Origin: Luxibacter massiliensis
GTDB lineage: Bacteria > Bacillota > Clostridia > Lachnospirales > Lachnospiraceae
Direction of reading: 5' to 3'
Assembly (NCBI RefSeq): GCF_900604355.1
Contig: NZ_UWOE01000001.1
Coordinates: 744,001 to 808,000 of the forward strand
DNA length: 64,000 bases
Under the pieces are notes generated by a model. The model saw nothing but the letters and a program-made list of their open reading frames with translations. It had not been told where the DNA came from and made no database searches. Shown here one piece after another: positions 8,327 through 17,207 of this stretch. Both the position numbers and the translations under genes were made by a program. How positions within the stretch are numbered: position 1 is the stretch's first letter; the number at the start of each line of letters is the position of its first letter.

Positions 8327-8370
8327 CAACATTTACTATGTGATTGAGATTGCAAAGTAAATGTTGTTTT
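8327..8370 (+). terminator. Terminator after the yerC-like gene
   Basis: Perfect 11-bp stem caacatttact / agtaaatgttg with an 18-nt loop and a following TTTT, 127 nt past the stop codon. Confidence 0.65.
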
Positions 8371-8590
8371 AGATTTTAATGGATTATAGTATAAATCCAT
8401 ATTTGGTCTGGGATAGTAATTGTTCTGTTGTATAGAAAAATATAAGGAAAATATATAGCACGCTATACATTGGGGGGCGCCTTTGGACAGTAGACAGATT
8501 CTGTGAAGGATGTATTTATATGTGCTGCAGTCTCTGTGTAATAATATAATTAGTAGAATATTCCCTTTGGGATATGGGCAACGTTTGGAT

Positions 8591-8632
8591 AAAAAATATG
8601 CCCCCTATGCTATTGCTAAATTTAGGAGGCAT
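8591..8632 (-). terminator. Terminator of the DUF1836 gene
   Basis: Stem atgccccct / aggaggcat (one mismatch) with a 17-nt loop. On the minus strand it is followed by TATTTTTT, as expected for a gene ending at 8638. Confidence 0.7.
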
Positions 8633-8637
8633 GTTTC

Positions 8638-9249
8638 TTATTTCTTATTTGTCCTTTCCCCAGGGGTGGGCAAGTCATCAATAATTTTTTCTATCATCAG
8701 TTTCTTAATGTATACGTCGAAGCTTAAGCTACAGATAAATGAAAATAGTTGTAAATACTCACGATCCCCTTCCGGGGCATCTGCAAAAGAGGTTTCTGCT
8801 TTTGCATAAGTCTCTTTTATCTCTGTCTTAAGAGGGTCAATCTGGGCCTTTTCCATGGTACAGATTTCTTTGTAGAGCTTTGTCATATCTATATCTTTGC
8901 CGCTGGAAAAATATTTGTCAGTTATTGGACAAAGCAGGGTCTCGATGTCTTTAATGGAAAGGATATTTTTAAAGTAATAAATAAAAATCAGGACAAGAAC
9001 ATGCTCTTTTGTGTATTTCTTCTTTGAAGGAGGGGGAAGGAGATTGTTCTTAGTATAATTATTAATCATGGTTTTTGTAAGAACTTTATCCTCTTCGTAC
9101 CTCTTGGTGGAAGAGAGCTGGCTGTCCATAAAAGTAGTGACCTGATCCATGTATAGGTCTATATTGGGGATCTCCTCGGGATGAATATAATCTACACGGG
9201 AGAGGCTTTCTAAAATACTGTTCAGCATGTCGTTTGTATCAATTGTCAT
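8638..9249 (-). CDS. DUF1836 domain-containing protein
   Basis: A 203-residue cytoplasmic protein of the DUF1836 family. The conserved region (residues about 45-135: MINNYTKNNLLPPPSKKKYT, then HVLVLIFIYYFKNILSIKDI) resembles a MerR-like winged helix, so a DNA-binding role is plausible but unproven. The start is preceded by gaggtg on the minus strand. It is divergent from pcrA, with 231 bp between the two starts. Function unknown. Confidence 0.85.
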   Translation of the reverse strand: MTIDTNDMLNSILESLSRVDYIHPEEIPNIDLYMDQVTTFMDSQLSSTKRYEEDKVLTKTMINNYTKNNLLPPPSKKKYTKEHVLVLIFIYYFKNILSIKDIETLLCPITDKYFSSGKDIDMTKLYKEICTMEKAQIDPLKTEIKETYAKAETSFADAPEGDREYLQLFSFICSLSFDVYIKKLMIEKIIDDLPTPGERTNKK

Positions 9250-9480
9250 AATATCACCTCGATGTGTTTATTATATAGTATTGAAAACCAGATGGCAAGG
9301 GTTTTGTACAGTATTATTTCCCGTACTGGAGTAATTTGGATAGAAAATGCCCATAGACGGGTATGGCAGGTTTTGCGTGACAGAGGAATGATTTTATATT
9401 ATAATCACATAGCGGGGCATTGCTAAAGGGCGGCAGATGCATACAAAATAAGCCTTATGTAAAGCAGACAGGAGATACAT

Positions 9481-11706
9481 ATGAGTATATACGATACATT
9501 GAACGATAAACAGAGGGAAGCAGTGTACCATACAGAGGGGCCGCTGCTGATACTGGCGGGGGCAGGGTCAGGAAAAACAAGGGTACTGACCCATAGAATT
9601 GCTTATCTGATAGGAGAAAAAGGGGTAAATCCCTGGAATATACTGGCCATAACTTTTACAAATAAGGCGGCGGGGGAAATGCGGGAGCGCGTAGATTCTC
9701 TTGTCGGATTTGGAGCAGAAAGTATTTGGGTGAGCACTTTCCATTCTGCCTGTGTAAGAATATTGAGAAGGTACATTGACAGGCTGGGGTATGATAATAA
9801 TTTTACTATTTATGATACAGATGACCAGAAAACGGTGATGAAGGATGTGTGCCGTCTGGCTGGTATCGACACGAAGGTGTATAAGGAGCGAAGTTTATTA
9901 GGGGCTATTTCCTCTGCCAAGAATGAGCTGGTAACGCCTCAAGAGTATGAACTGAATGCCACAGGTGATTTTGGGAAGCAGAAAATTGCCGCGGCATACA
10001 AGGAGTACGAGAAACAGCTCAGGGCAAATAATGCGCTGGATTTTGATGACCTGCTTTTAAAAACGGTACAGCTTTTCCAGACACAGCCTGACGTGCTGGA
10101 ACATTATCAGGAACGTTTTCGCTATATTATGGTGGATGAATATCAAGACACGAATACTGTACAGTTTAAATTTGTCAGCCTTTTAGCAGGAAAATATAAA
10201 AACCTTTGTGTGGTAGGCGATGATGATCAGTCTATTTATAAGTTCCGTGGGGCAAATATTAAGAATATCCTAAACTTTGAACAAGAGTTCAGCGAAGCAC
10301 AGGTCATAAAGCTGGAGCAGAATTACCGTTCTACATCCAATATTTTAAATGCGGCGAATGCCGTGATACGAAATAATACTGGACGTAAGGATAAAACATT
10401 ATGGACAGAAAATGGGGAAGGAGAGAAGGTCCAGCTTTGCCAGTTTGATACAGGCTATGATGAGGCTGGCTTTGTAGCTTCTAATATTCAGAAGAATGTC
10501 AGGGATGGGGCAGCTTATAATGAGCATGCAGTGCTGTACCGCACAAATGCCCAGTCCCGGCTATTTGAGGAGCGTTTCGTGGCATCCAATATTCCCTACA
10601 AAATTGTGGGAGGCGTTAATTTTTATGCCCGGAGAGAAATCAAGGATCTGCTGGCCTATTTAAAGACAATCGATAATGGAAGGGATGACCTGGCGGTGAG
10701 GCGGATCATTAATGTGCCCAAAAGAGGGATTGGCCTGACTACCATTAATCGGGTGCAAGAGTCTGCCCTGGAGCGGGGGTTAGGATTTTATGAGGCGCTG
10801 CAGGGGTTAGATTTGATTCCGAATATCGGAAGAAGCGCTGCAAAGCTGGACTCCTTTGTGGCATTGATAGAATATTTTAAGGGTGTGGCTAAGGATGCGG
10901 CCATTTCAGATCTGATGGAAGAGATTCTTGAGAAAACTGGCTACATAGAGAACCTGGAGGCTGAGGATAAGCAGGATGCCCAATCTAGGATTGAGAATAT
11001 TGATGAGCTTTTAAGTAAGATTGCGGCCTATGAGGATGCCTGTGCAGACAGGGACGAGAAGCCTGCGCTGAGTGGGTTTCTGGAAGAAGTTGCACTGGTA
11101 GCCGACATTGACAGCCTGGATGAGGATCAGGACTATGTAATTCTTATGACTCTCCACAGCGCTAAAGGGTTAGAGTTTCCACATGTTTACCTGGCAGGCA
11201 TGGAGGAAGGATTATTTCCCAGTTACATGACAATTACCTCTGATGATCCTGAAGAGCTGGAAGAAGAGCGGCGTCTCTGTTATGTGGGGATTACACGGGC
11301 CGAGAGAGAATTGACTCTCAGCTGTGCCCGTCAGAGAATGCTGCGGGGTGAGACAAGGTATAATAGAATGTCACGCTTTTTGATGGAGATACCAGCTGAG
11401 CTGACAGAAACTGGAAATTCTTTTGCCCAGGAAATGGAAATGCCTGTACAAAATACATATTCCCAGGCAAAACAGGCTTTTAAATCCAAGGCATTCTCAG
11501 CAGGAAATCCTACAAAACAATTTTCAGTTGTGAAGGGGAAAGGATTAGACTATGTGACAGGGGACAGAGTCCGGCATATGAAATTTGGTGATGGAGTAGT
11601 CACAGGCATAACGGAAGGCGGTCGTGATTATGAGGTGACTGTAGATTTTGATACAGCAGGGACCAAGAAAATGTTTGCCTCTTTTGCCCGGCTTAAGAAA
11701 ATATAA
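9481..11706 (+). CDS. pcrA: ATP-dependent DNA helicase PcrA (UvrD/Rep family)
   Basis: A 741-residue superfamily 1A helicase, 3'-5' translocase in nucleotide excision repair, replication-fork maintenance and rolling-circle plasmid replication. Visible motifs: Q motif near residue 10 (LNDKQREAV), Walker A GAGSGKTRV (about 27-35), motif II VDEYQDTN, motif III VVGDDDQSIYKFRGA, motif IV QNYRSTSNIL, motif V TLHSAKGLEF and motif VI CYVGITRAERELTL. Length and the C-terminal Tudor-like tail (GDRVRHMKFGDGVV) are normal for PcrA. ggag lies 7-8 nt before the ATG. Confidence 0.97.
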   Translation: MSIYDTLNDKQREAVYHTEGPLLILAGAGSGKTRVLTHRIAYLIGEKGVNPWNILAITFTNKAAGEMRERVDSLVGFGAESIWVSTFHSACVRILRRYIDRLGYDNNFTIYDTDDQKTVMKDVCRLAGIDTKVYKERSLLGAISSAKNELVTPQEYELNATGDFGKQKIAAAYKEYEKQLRANNALDFDDLLLKTVQLFQTQPDVLEHYQERFRYIMVDEYQDTNTVQFKFVSLLAGKYKNLCVVGDDDQSIYKFRGANIKNILNFEQEFSEAQVIKLEQNYRSTSNILNAANAVIRNNTGRKDKTLWTENGEGEKVQLCQFDTGYDEAGFVASNIQKNVRDGAAYNEHAVLYRTNAQSRLFEERFVASNIPYKIVGGVNFYARREIKDLLAYLKTIDNGRDDLAVRRIINVPKRGIGLTTINRVQESALERGLGFYEALQGLDLIPNIGRSAAKLDSFVALIEYFKGVAKDAAISDLMEEILEKTGYIENLEAEDKQDAQSRIENIDELLSKIAAYEDACADRDEKPALSGFLEEVALVADIDSLDEDQDYVILMTLHSAKGLEFPHVYLAGMEEGLFPSYMTITSDDPEELEEERRLCYVGITRAERELTLSCARQRMLRGETRYNRMSRFLMEIPAELTETGNSFAQEMEMPVQNTYSQAKQAFKSKAFSAGNPTKQFSVVKGKGLDYVTGDRVRHMKFGDGVVTGITEGGRDYEVTVDFDTAGTKKMFASFARLKKI

Positions 11707-11924
11707 CCAGAGGGCAACCCATCATGCATGTCCCAGGGGAGCGGGGGGACTTAACCCAATAGGAGACAAAAACAAGTATATGCTGCTGGCTGGCCGCTAA
11801 CAGGAAGGCAATCTTATAGAAATTAAATAAAAATGGCATAAATCAGTAGTAATCTGAAAATGATAGTGATATAATAACTAAAAATGAACCTGTATCGACA
11901 GAATGGGGAAAGGACGTGGATAAT

Positions 11925-12164
11925 ATGAGCAAAGTAGAGGAATTAATCGCTGAGACAAAATTAAATGACTTATTACGCAAGAAAGAGGATGATAAGCAGA
12001 AGAATACAGTACTTTGGGTTCTGGCAATCGTAGGCGCAGTGGCAGCAGTAGCAGCAATTGCATATGGTGTGTACCGCTTCTTCACACCAGATTATCTGGA
12101 AGATTTTGAGGAAGATTTCGATGATGATTTTGACGATTATTTCAGCGAGGAAGACCAGGTATAA
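11925..12164 (+). CDS. Small single-TM protein with acidic tail
   Basis: A 79-residue protein: Lys/Glu-rich N-terminal helix, one hydrophobic segment (about residues 26-48, VLWVLAIVGAVAAVAAIAYG), then a highly acidic tail of Asp, Glu and Phe/Tyr. An in-frame GTG at 11916 overlaps the ribosome site aagga, so the ATG at 11925 is preferred. Proteins of this build are common in Lachnospiraceae without a known role. A hairpin terminator follows at 12269. Confidence 0.65.
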   Translation: MSKVEELIAETKLNDLLRKKEDDKQKNTVLWVLAIVGAVAAVAAIAYGVYRFFTPDYLEDFEEDFDDDFDDYFSEEDQV

Positions 12165-12728
12165 TCACTGTATCTAAAAGGCATCCTGTGAAGGATGTCC
12201 AGGAGATGGGTCCACAGCAGATGCTGTATAAACTGCATGATTCTGCATGATATAGAAATGAATAATGAGACAGGATGTGGGAACACTGCACCCTGTCCAT
12301 TTTTGCGTATATAGATTAAAGTGTCAAAAGCACCTTTGGCGCCACTCGCGCCATATATTGTATTGCGTGTGAGATTGAATGTCAATATAGGGAATAGGAT
12401 GGGTGTGGCGTATCCTATTGACACCCCAATCGTATATAGTAAAAAATAAGATACTATATGTTCCTGAGTGTGTGGAGGATATAATTATCTTGCTGTTTGC
12501 TTAAAGTAAAGGTATGTTTCATCCTGATAGATGAATGGAAGCAGCGGCATACGGGTGAAAACTGTATGAAATATACTATTTAGCTGGCCTTATGGATAGA
12601 TGCAGTGTGTGGATAAGGGGAGCCTGTCTGACAGGTGAGTGTCCGCCCGTCCTTAAGGGTATGAATTATGGGGCGCCTTATAGGCATTAGGAGTTACTTA
12701 AGGTATGAAATAATATTAGGAGAGTAAA
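12165..12728. other. 564-bp intergenic region before rlmD
   Basis: No credible gene. It holds a terminator-like hairpin (12269-12305), a second hairpin near 12376-12423 (gtcaata...tattgac enclosing aataggat/atcctatt) and, in the last 130 bp, a G-rich leader with the small stem cctgtctgacagg. The length suggests a long 5' leader for rlmD, but no known riboswitch is recognised. Confidence 0.5.
12269..12305 (+). terminator. Probable terminator after the small acidic membrane protein
   Basis: gacagg pairs with cctgtc around a GC-containing loop, followed by CATTTTT. It lies 105 nt after the stop codon of the 79-aa gene. Confidence 0.5.
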
Positions 12729-14099
12729 ATGAAAAAGGGACAAGTGTTTGAAGGGATTATAGAAAAAGTAGAGTTTCCCAATAAGGGACTGGTATGGGTG
12801 CATGAGGAGGAACAGTATGTTACAGTGAAGAATGGGATTCCCGGGCAGAAAGTGCGGTTTGTGGTTAATAAATTTAAAAAAGGCTGCGGGGAAGGCAGGC
12901 TTTTGGAGGTGCTGGATAAATCACCTTTGGAAGTCAGAGATCCGGCCTGTAGTATTTTTCCTTTCTGCGGAGGCTGTATGTACCAGACTATGGCTTATGG
13001 GGAGCAACTGAAAATGAAAGCCTGCCAGGTCAAAGAGTTGATGGATGGGGTTGTAGACGCAGAATATCTGTTTGAGGGACTAAAAGAGAGTCCACAGGAG
13101 TTTGGGTACCGCAATAAGATGGAGTTTTCCTTTGGGGATGAATATAAAGATGGCCCTCTGACCCTTGGACTTCACAAGAAAGGAAGTACATATGATGTGC
13201 TGACTGCGGGGGACTGCAAGCTGGTGCACAGTGACATGAACCGTATATTGCTGTGTACCCTAAAGTTTTTTGGGGAAAGAGGAGTCACCTATTATAAAAA
13301 AATGCAGCATACAGGATACCTTAGGCATCTGCTTTTGAGGAGAGGGGACGCAACAGGAGAAATTCTTATTTGTCTTGTGACCACATCTCAGGAGGAGTAT
13401 AATCTGGAGCCATTAAAAAAGGAATTATTGAATCAGGAACTGGAGGGGAATGTTGTCGGTATACTCCATATTATCAATGATTCTCTTTCTGATGTCGTAA
13501 AAAGTGATGAGACAAGAATTTTATTTGGCCGGGATTATTTTTATGAAAGAATATTGGGAATGGAATTTAAAATAACTCCTTTTTCTTTTTTTCAGCCAAA
13601 TTCACGGGGAGCCGAAGTGCTATATAGAACAGTCAGGGAGTATATTGGAGATATTAAGAACATGACAGTCTTTGATTTGTTCAGTGGAACTGGAACGATT
13701 GCGCAGGTTCTGGCACCTGGGGCGAAGCAAGTGATAGGCGTAGAGATTATTGAGGAGGCTGTGGAAGCGGCCAGGGAGAATGCAGCCAGAAATGGGTTGG
13801 ATAATTGTAAGTTTATAGCTGGCGATGTGTTCAAAGTGTTGGATGAGATAGATGAAAAGCCGGATGTGATCGTTCTGGATCCTCCCAGAGATGGGATCCA
13901 CCCTAAAGCATTGCCCAAAATATTAGATTATGGGGTAAAAAATATAGTGTATATATCTTGTAAAGTGACAAGCCTTGTGCGGGATCTGGAAATGATTCAG
14001 GGGAGAGGGTATGAGGTGGTAAAATGCGCGGGGGTAGATCAGTTTCCGATGACGGTGCATGTGGAGACTGTGGTAAGACTACAAAGGAAACATATCTAG
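12729..14099 (+). CDS. rlmD: 23S rRNA (uracil-C5)-methyltransferase RlmD/RumA
   Basis: A 456-residue SAM-dependent methyltransferase that makes m5U in 23S rRNA. Seen in order: N-terminal TRAM domain, an iron-sulfur cysteine cluster (CSIFPFCGGC, about residues 76-85, plus a later Cys), SAM motif FDLFSGTGTIAQ, the VLDPPRDG motif and the catalytic region YISCKVTSLVRD. ggagag precedes the ATG. The ICE starts at or just after the end of this gene; the gene looks complete, ending HVETVVRLQRKHI, so insertion seems to preserve or rebuild the 3' end. Confidence 0.95.
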   Translation: MKKGQVFEGIIEKVEFPNKGLVWVHEEEQYVTVKNGIPGQKVRFVVNKFKKGCGEGRLLEVLDKSPLEVRDPACSIFPFCGGCMYQTMAYGEQLKMKACQVKELMDGVVDAEYLFEGLKESPQEFGYRNKMEFSFGDEYKDGPLTLGLHKKGSTYDVLTAGDCKLVHSDMNRILLCTLKFFGERGVTYYKKMQHTGYLRHLLLRRGDATGEILICLVTTSQEEYNLEPLKKELLNQELEGNVVGILHIINDSLSDVVKSDETRILFGRDYFYERILGMEFKITPFSFFQPNSRGAEVLYRTVREYIGDIKNMTVFDLFSGTGTIAQVLAPGAKQVIGVEIIEEAVEAARENAARNGLDNCKFIAGDVFKVLDEIDEKPDVIVLDPPRDGIHPKALPKILDYGVKNIVYISCKVTSLVRDLEMIQGRGYEVVKCAGVDQFPMTVHVETVVRLQRKHI

Positions 14100-14115
14100 A
14101 AATCCTTGAATTTAC
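14050..14115. other. Probable left attachment junction of the ICE at the rlmD 3' end
   Basis: Host-type genes end with rlmD, and ICE-type genes with a different composition begin within 250 bp. The 3' end of rumA/rlmD is a known insertion site for ICEs. The exact att core cannot be set because the right junction lies outside the window. Confidence 0.45.
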
Positions 14116-14280
14116 GCACTTTGTTGACTTTTTCAGTTTCAACAGATTAGAGGAAAATCACAAGGAAAAGGTACTTGTAAACAAAGTAACCGTTGTGGTT
14201 GCCTTAGACCTCGGTACGGGGAACACAAAAAATCCTGGATTATGAAAGTGAATATAGAGCTATCAATACATTGATAGAAG

Positions 14281-14317
14281 ATAGGGATACTTGCAGCAGA
14301 GTGTCCCTATTTTTTTA
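14281..14317 (+). terminator. Terminator at the left end of the ICE
   Basis: Stem atagggatac / gtgtccctat (one mismatch) with a 10-nt loop and seven following Ts. It would stop rlmD transcription before the first ICE gene. Confidence 0.8.
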
Positions 14318-14349
14318 TACAAAATTTTAAAATTCAGGAGGAAAAACAA

Positions 14350-14859
14350 ATGGGAACAACACAGCGTAAAGAGCAAAGAAAAATGAAATTGGAAAAGGAA
14401 ATCATCATTTTAACAAAACTGCATCAGAACACGGATAAAAGAGAACTCATCCAAAATATTAATCATGTTTTGAAAGCTCAGGGGATTCATCTGAATAGGA
14501 AAGTTAAATGGATCTGTAAAGTGACAGGTTCTCCGGAAGGGACAGTATATACATGGTTTACCAATGCCAGATGCCGGCGAGAGAACAAAATCCCGTTGTA
14601 TGCCCTGTGTCAGATGGCGCTCGCCTTAAGAATATCTGTATATAAGTTTTTCAGAGCCGATAATTCTGTGGCGGATAAAGAGAAACAAAAGATTGACCGA
14701 AGATGTAAGTTATACTGGCATCTGCGGAGAAATGTGGCAGAAGATTTATGGAATGGTACTCATGCCGAAAACGATACATGGCAGAAACAAACGCTAGATA
14801 TTAAGCGAGAGTTTCTGGACGGATTATATCTGAAAATGATGAATGACGAGTTAAATTAG
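14350..14859 (+). CDS. ICE protein with possible helix-turn-helix, 169 aa
   Basis: A basic 169-residue protein with aggaggaaaaacaa before the ATG. The middle part (about residues 58-100: VTGSPEGTVYTWFTNARCRR, then KIPLYALCQMALALRISVYK) reads like a helix-turn-helix followed by a dimer helix, as in Cro/CI-type regulators. I do not recognise the family. As first gene of the ICE maintenance block, ahead of ParAB, it may regulate that operon (inference). Confidence 0.7.
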   Translation: MGTTQRKEQRKMKLEKEIIILTKLHQNTDKRELIQNINHVLKAQGIHLNRKVKWICKVTGSPEGTVYTWFTNARCRRENKIPLYALCQMALALRISVYKFFRADNSVADKEKQKIDRRCKLYWHLRRNVAEDLWNGTHAENDTWQKQTLDIKREFLDGLYLKMMNDELN

Positions 14860-14886
14860 CAAAAATTAATAGTGGAGGAAAATCAG

Positions 14887-15354
14887 ATGACAAAGAACAC
14901 AGCGAAAGGTGCAAAACAGGAAAGAAAAATCACTTTCAAGAACAGGGAACATGAGAAATTTTACAACACCTATCTTTCAAAATGCCGGTATCAGGATTCA
15001 TACCATAAGGCTTTGGTCTATTGCCTGGGATTATCGGAAGATACCAGGCGCAATGTAAACCGGATCTATGACTTTGAGACGGGATTTATAAAGCCGGGGT
15101 GTCTGCAGGAAGGCTGGCAGACCAGCGGGAGCGAAAAGATTGTCCGTTTAGCGTTTAATCTCTACACAGACGGAACACCTACAACAGATGAATATGACGA
15201 TACGGAAGAACAGATCACAGAGACACGGCTTTATTCTGTCAGCGATATATTCTGCACAGGGGACGCTAAATATTTTTGGGAAGCAATCAAAATCCGCTAT
15301 CCGGATTACTGCTTCTATGTGGATTGGGAGGAGATGTTTTATGCTGAAGATTAG
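14887..15354 (+). CDS. DUF6075-like ICE protein
   Basis: A 155-residue soluble protein found in this position in related ICEs and resembling the DUF6075 family (KNREHEKFYNTYLSKC, YHKALVYCLGLSEDTR, RLAFNLYTDG). The ATG at 14887 is preferred over the GTG at 14872 because gtggagg, 9 nt upstream, is then a proper ribosome site. It overlaps the next small gene by 14 bp. Function unknown; the constant place beside parAB suggests a maintenance or regulatory role. Confidence 0.7.
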   Translation: MTKNTAKGAKQERKITFKNREHEKFYNTYLSKCRYQDSYHKALVYCLGLSEDTRRNVNRIYDFETGFIKPGCLQEGWQTSGSEKIVRLAFNLYTDGTPTTDEYDDTEEQITETRLYSVSDIFCTGDAKYFWEAIKIRYPDYCFYVDWEEMFYAED

Positions 15355-15523
15355 GCTGCAAGGAACCGTGAAGGATATTCGCTGGTTTAAACGTCTGCTG
15401 GAGAGCCACCCGGAGATCCGGGTTCTCTCCGTATCGGAGATATTTTCCAATAAGGGGACGAACCGATATTTCCGCTCCTATGCGGAAGTGGAAAAGACAG
15501 AAAAGAAAGAGGAAGAAAGGTAG
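15341..15523 (+). CDS. Small ICE protein, 60 aa (DUF3970-like)
   Basis: A 60-residue basic protein beginning MLKIRLQGTVKDIRWFKRLL and ending in a Lys/Glu tail. Its ATG lies inside the end of the preceding gene with gaggag upstream, so the two are translationally coupled. The sequence resembles short DUF3970-type proteins of mobile elements; the assignment is tentative. The ParA gene starts 9 bp after its stop. Confidence 0.6.
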   Translation: MLKIRLQGTVKDIRWFKRLLESHPEIRVLSVSEIFSNKGTNRYFRSYAEVEKTEKKEEER

Positions 15524-15532
15524 GTAAGATAT

Positions 15533-16318
15533 ATGTGCAGAACTATCGCAATCGCAAACCAAAAGGGCGGTGTCGGAAAAACAACGACGTGTGTAAATTT
15601 AGGTATCGGTTTGGCAAGAGCTGGGAAAAAGGTGCTTCTGGTAGAAGCGGATGCCCAGGGCAGCATGGCAGTGAGTTTAGGCATCCGGGAGCCGGATGAA
15701 CTGGATGTAACTTTAGTCAATATCATGGAGAAGGTTATCAATGACGAGGATGTGGAGCCGGGAGAAGGCATTATCCACCATGAGGAAGGGATTGACTTTA
15801 TTCCTGCCAACATCGAACTTGCCGGACTGGAAACTTCCCTTGTAAATGTTATGAGCCGGGAGCAGGTGCTTCGCCTGTACCTGGACGGGATAAAAGCCGG
15901 CTATGATTATATCCTGATTGATTGTATGCCTTCTTTGGGAATGATCACCATCAATGCCCTGGTAGCAGCGGACAGTGTGCTGATCCCGGTGGAGGCGGCT
16001 TATCTTCCGGTAAAGGGTCTGCAGCAGCTTATCAAGACTATCGGCAAGGTACATAGACGGTTGAATCCCAGGCTGTCCATTCTGGGGATTCTGCTGACAA
16101 AGGTTGACCGCCGGACAAACTTCGCACGGGATATTTCCGAACAGATCCGTGAGGTATACGGCAATAACATCCATATCTTTGAGAACTGTATCCCGATGTC
16201 TGTACGGGCGGCGGAGACAACAGCGGAGGGAAAGAGTATCTATCTTCACGATCCGAAAGGAATTGTGGCAGAGGGATACCGCCACCTGACCGGGGAGGTG
16301 CTTGCAGATGAAAAGTAA
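15533..16318 (+). CDS. parA: ParA-family partition ATPase
   Basis: A 261-residue Walker-type ATPase that moves ParB-bound DNA during partition. Motifs: deviant Walker A KGGVGKTTT (about residues 11-19, signature Lys present), Walker A' region EADAQGSMA and Walker B-like YILIDCMPSLG. No N-terminal DNA-binding extension, so it is of the small (Soj-like) type. Its end overlaps parB by 11 bp (parB ATG at 16308). The presence of ParAB implies that the excised ICE persists as a circular replicon at times (inference). Confidence 0.93.
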   Translation: MCRTIAIANQKGGVGKTTTCVNLGIGLARAGKKVLLVEADAQGSMAVSLGIREPDELDVTLVNIMEKVINDEDVEPGEGIIHHEEGIDFIPANIELAGLETSLVNVMSREQVLRLYLDGIKAGYDYILIDCMPSLGMITINALVAADSVLIPVEAAYLPVKGLQQLIKTIGKVHRRLNPRLSILGILLTKVDRRTNFARDISEQIREVYGNNIHIFENCIPMSVRAAETTAEGKSIYLHDPKGIVAEGYRHLTGEVLADEK

Positions 16319-17207
16319 GAGTGCGGAAAAGATCAGGCTGACTTCCTATGACGAACTGTTTGGAGCAGAAGATAACAACGTGGAGGGAACTTATACCACT
16401 GTTCCATTGAGCCAGCTCCGGCCATTTAAAAACCATCCGTTTAAGGTACTGGATGATGAAAAAATGCAGGAGACAGTGGAAAGTGTCATTCAGCACGGCG
16501 TGATCCAGCCGGGGATTGTGCGTTCTTGCGCTGATGGATATGAAGTGGTGGCTGGACACCGGAGATGGCGGGCCTGCGAGCTGGCAGGAAAGGCAGAAAT
16601 GCCGGTGATTATCCGGAATCTGGACGATGACGCTGCCACGGTGCTTATGGTGGATACCAATATCCAGAGGGAGAACCTTCTGCCCAGCGAGAAAGCCAGA
16701 GCCTACAAGATGAAATATGAGGCGCTGAGACACCAGGGAAGCAAAGGAGACAAACATACGGCAGATGCCGTGGGAGAGAAAGCCGGGGACAGCGGACGGA
16801 CAGTGCAGAGATATATCCGGCTTGCAAGCCTGATTGACGGGTTTCTGGAGCTGGTGGATACAGGCAGGATTGCGATGATAGCCGGGGAGCGCTTATCTTT
16901 TCTGAAACCGGAAGAACAGGAGATGGTGCTGAGAGCAGCGGGGAACATTGGCGCTTATCCATCTCCGGTACAGGCAGGACAGCTCAAAGCTATGAGTGAG
17001 GAAGGAACACTGTCAGAAGGAAGTATCTATGCGCTTTTGGTAAAGAAAGAGAACGGCGGCCAGAGCGTAACGATCTCTTCAAAGAAGATCCGGGATTACT
17101 TCCCGCCGGCATATACGAAAACGCAGATTGAGGAAGTGATCTATTCGCTTCTGGAACAATGGAAACAGGAAAAGGAGGAGGAAACAGATGCAGGAAATAC
17201 AGTTTGA
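16308..17207 (+). CDS. parB: ParB/Spo0J-family partition protein
   Basis: A 299-residue centromere-binding CTP-dependent clamp. The ParB N-terminal domain has PLSQLRPFKNHPF and the CTP-binding motif GHRRWRACELAG; TNIQRENLLPSEKARAYKMK is followed by the helix-turn-helix (AGDSGRTVQRYIRLASL). ATG 16308 has ggaggt 8 nt upstream. Its binding site is unknown. The palindromes at 18706, 20674 and 41471 are candidates. It overlaps the start of the initiator gene by 20 bp. Confidence 0.92.
   Translation: MKSKSAEKIRLTSYDELFGAEDNNVEGTYTTVPLSQLRPFKNHPFKVLDDEKMQETVESVIQHGVIQPGIVRSCADGYEVVAGHRRWRACELAGKAEMPVIIRNLDDDAATVLMVDTNIQRENLLPSEKARAYKMKYEALRHQGSKGDKHTADAVGEKAGDSGRTVQRYIRLASLIDGFLELVDTGRIAMIAGERLSFLKPEEQEMVLRAAGNIGAYPSPVQAGQLKAMSEEGTLSEGSIYALLVKKENGGQSVTISSKKIRDYFPPAYTKTQIEEVIYSLLEQWKQEKEEETDAGNTV

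Larger units (their letters stand above)
8200..8637. other. Intergenic region with two convergent terminators
   Basis: A 438-bp stretch between convergent genes. I see no gene here. It contains the terminator of the yerC-like gene (8327-8370) and that of the DUF1836 gene (8591-8632). The AT-rich sequence between them shows no recognisable motif. Confidence 0.6.
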
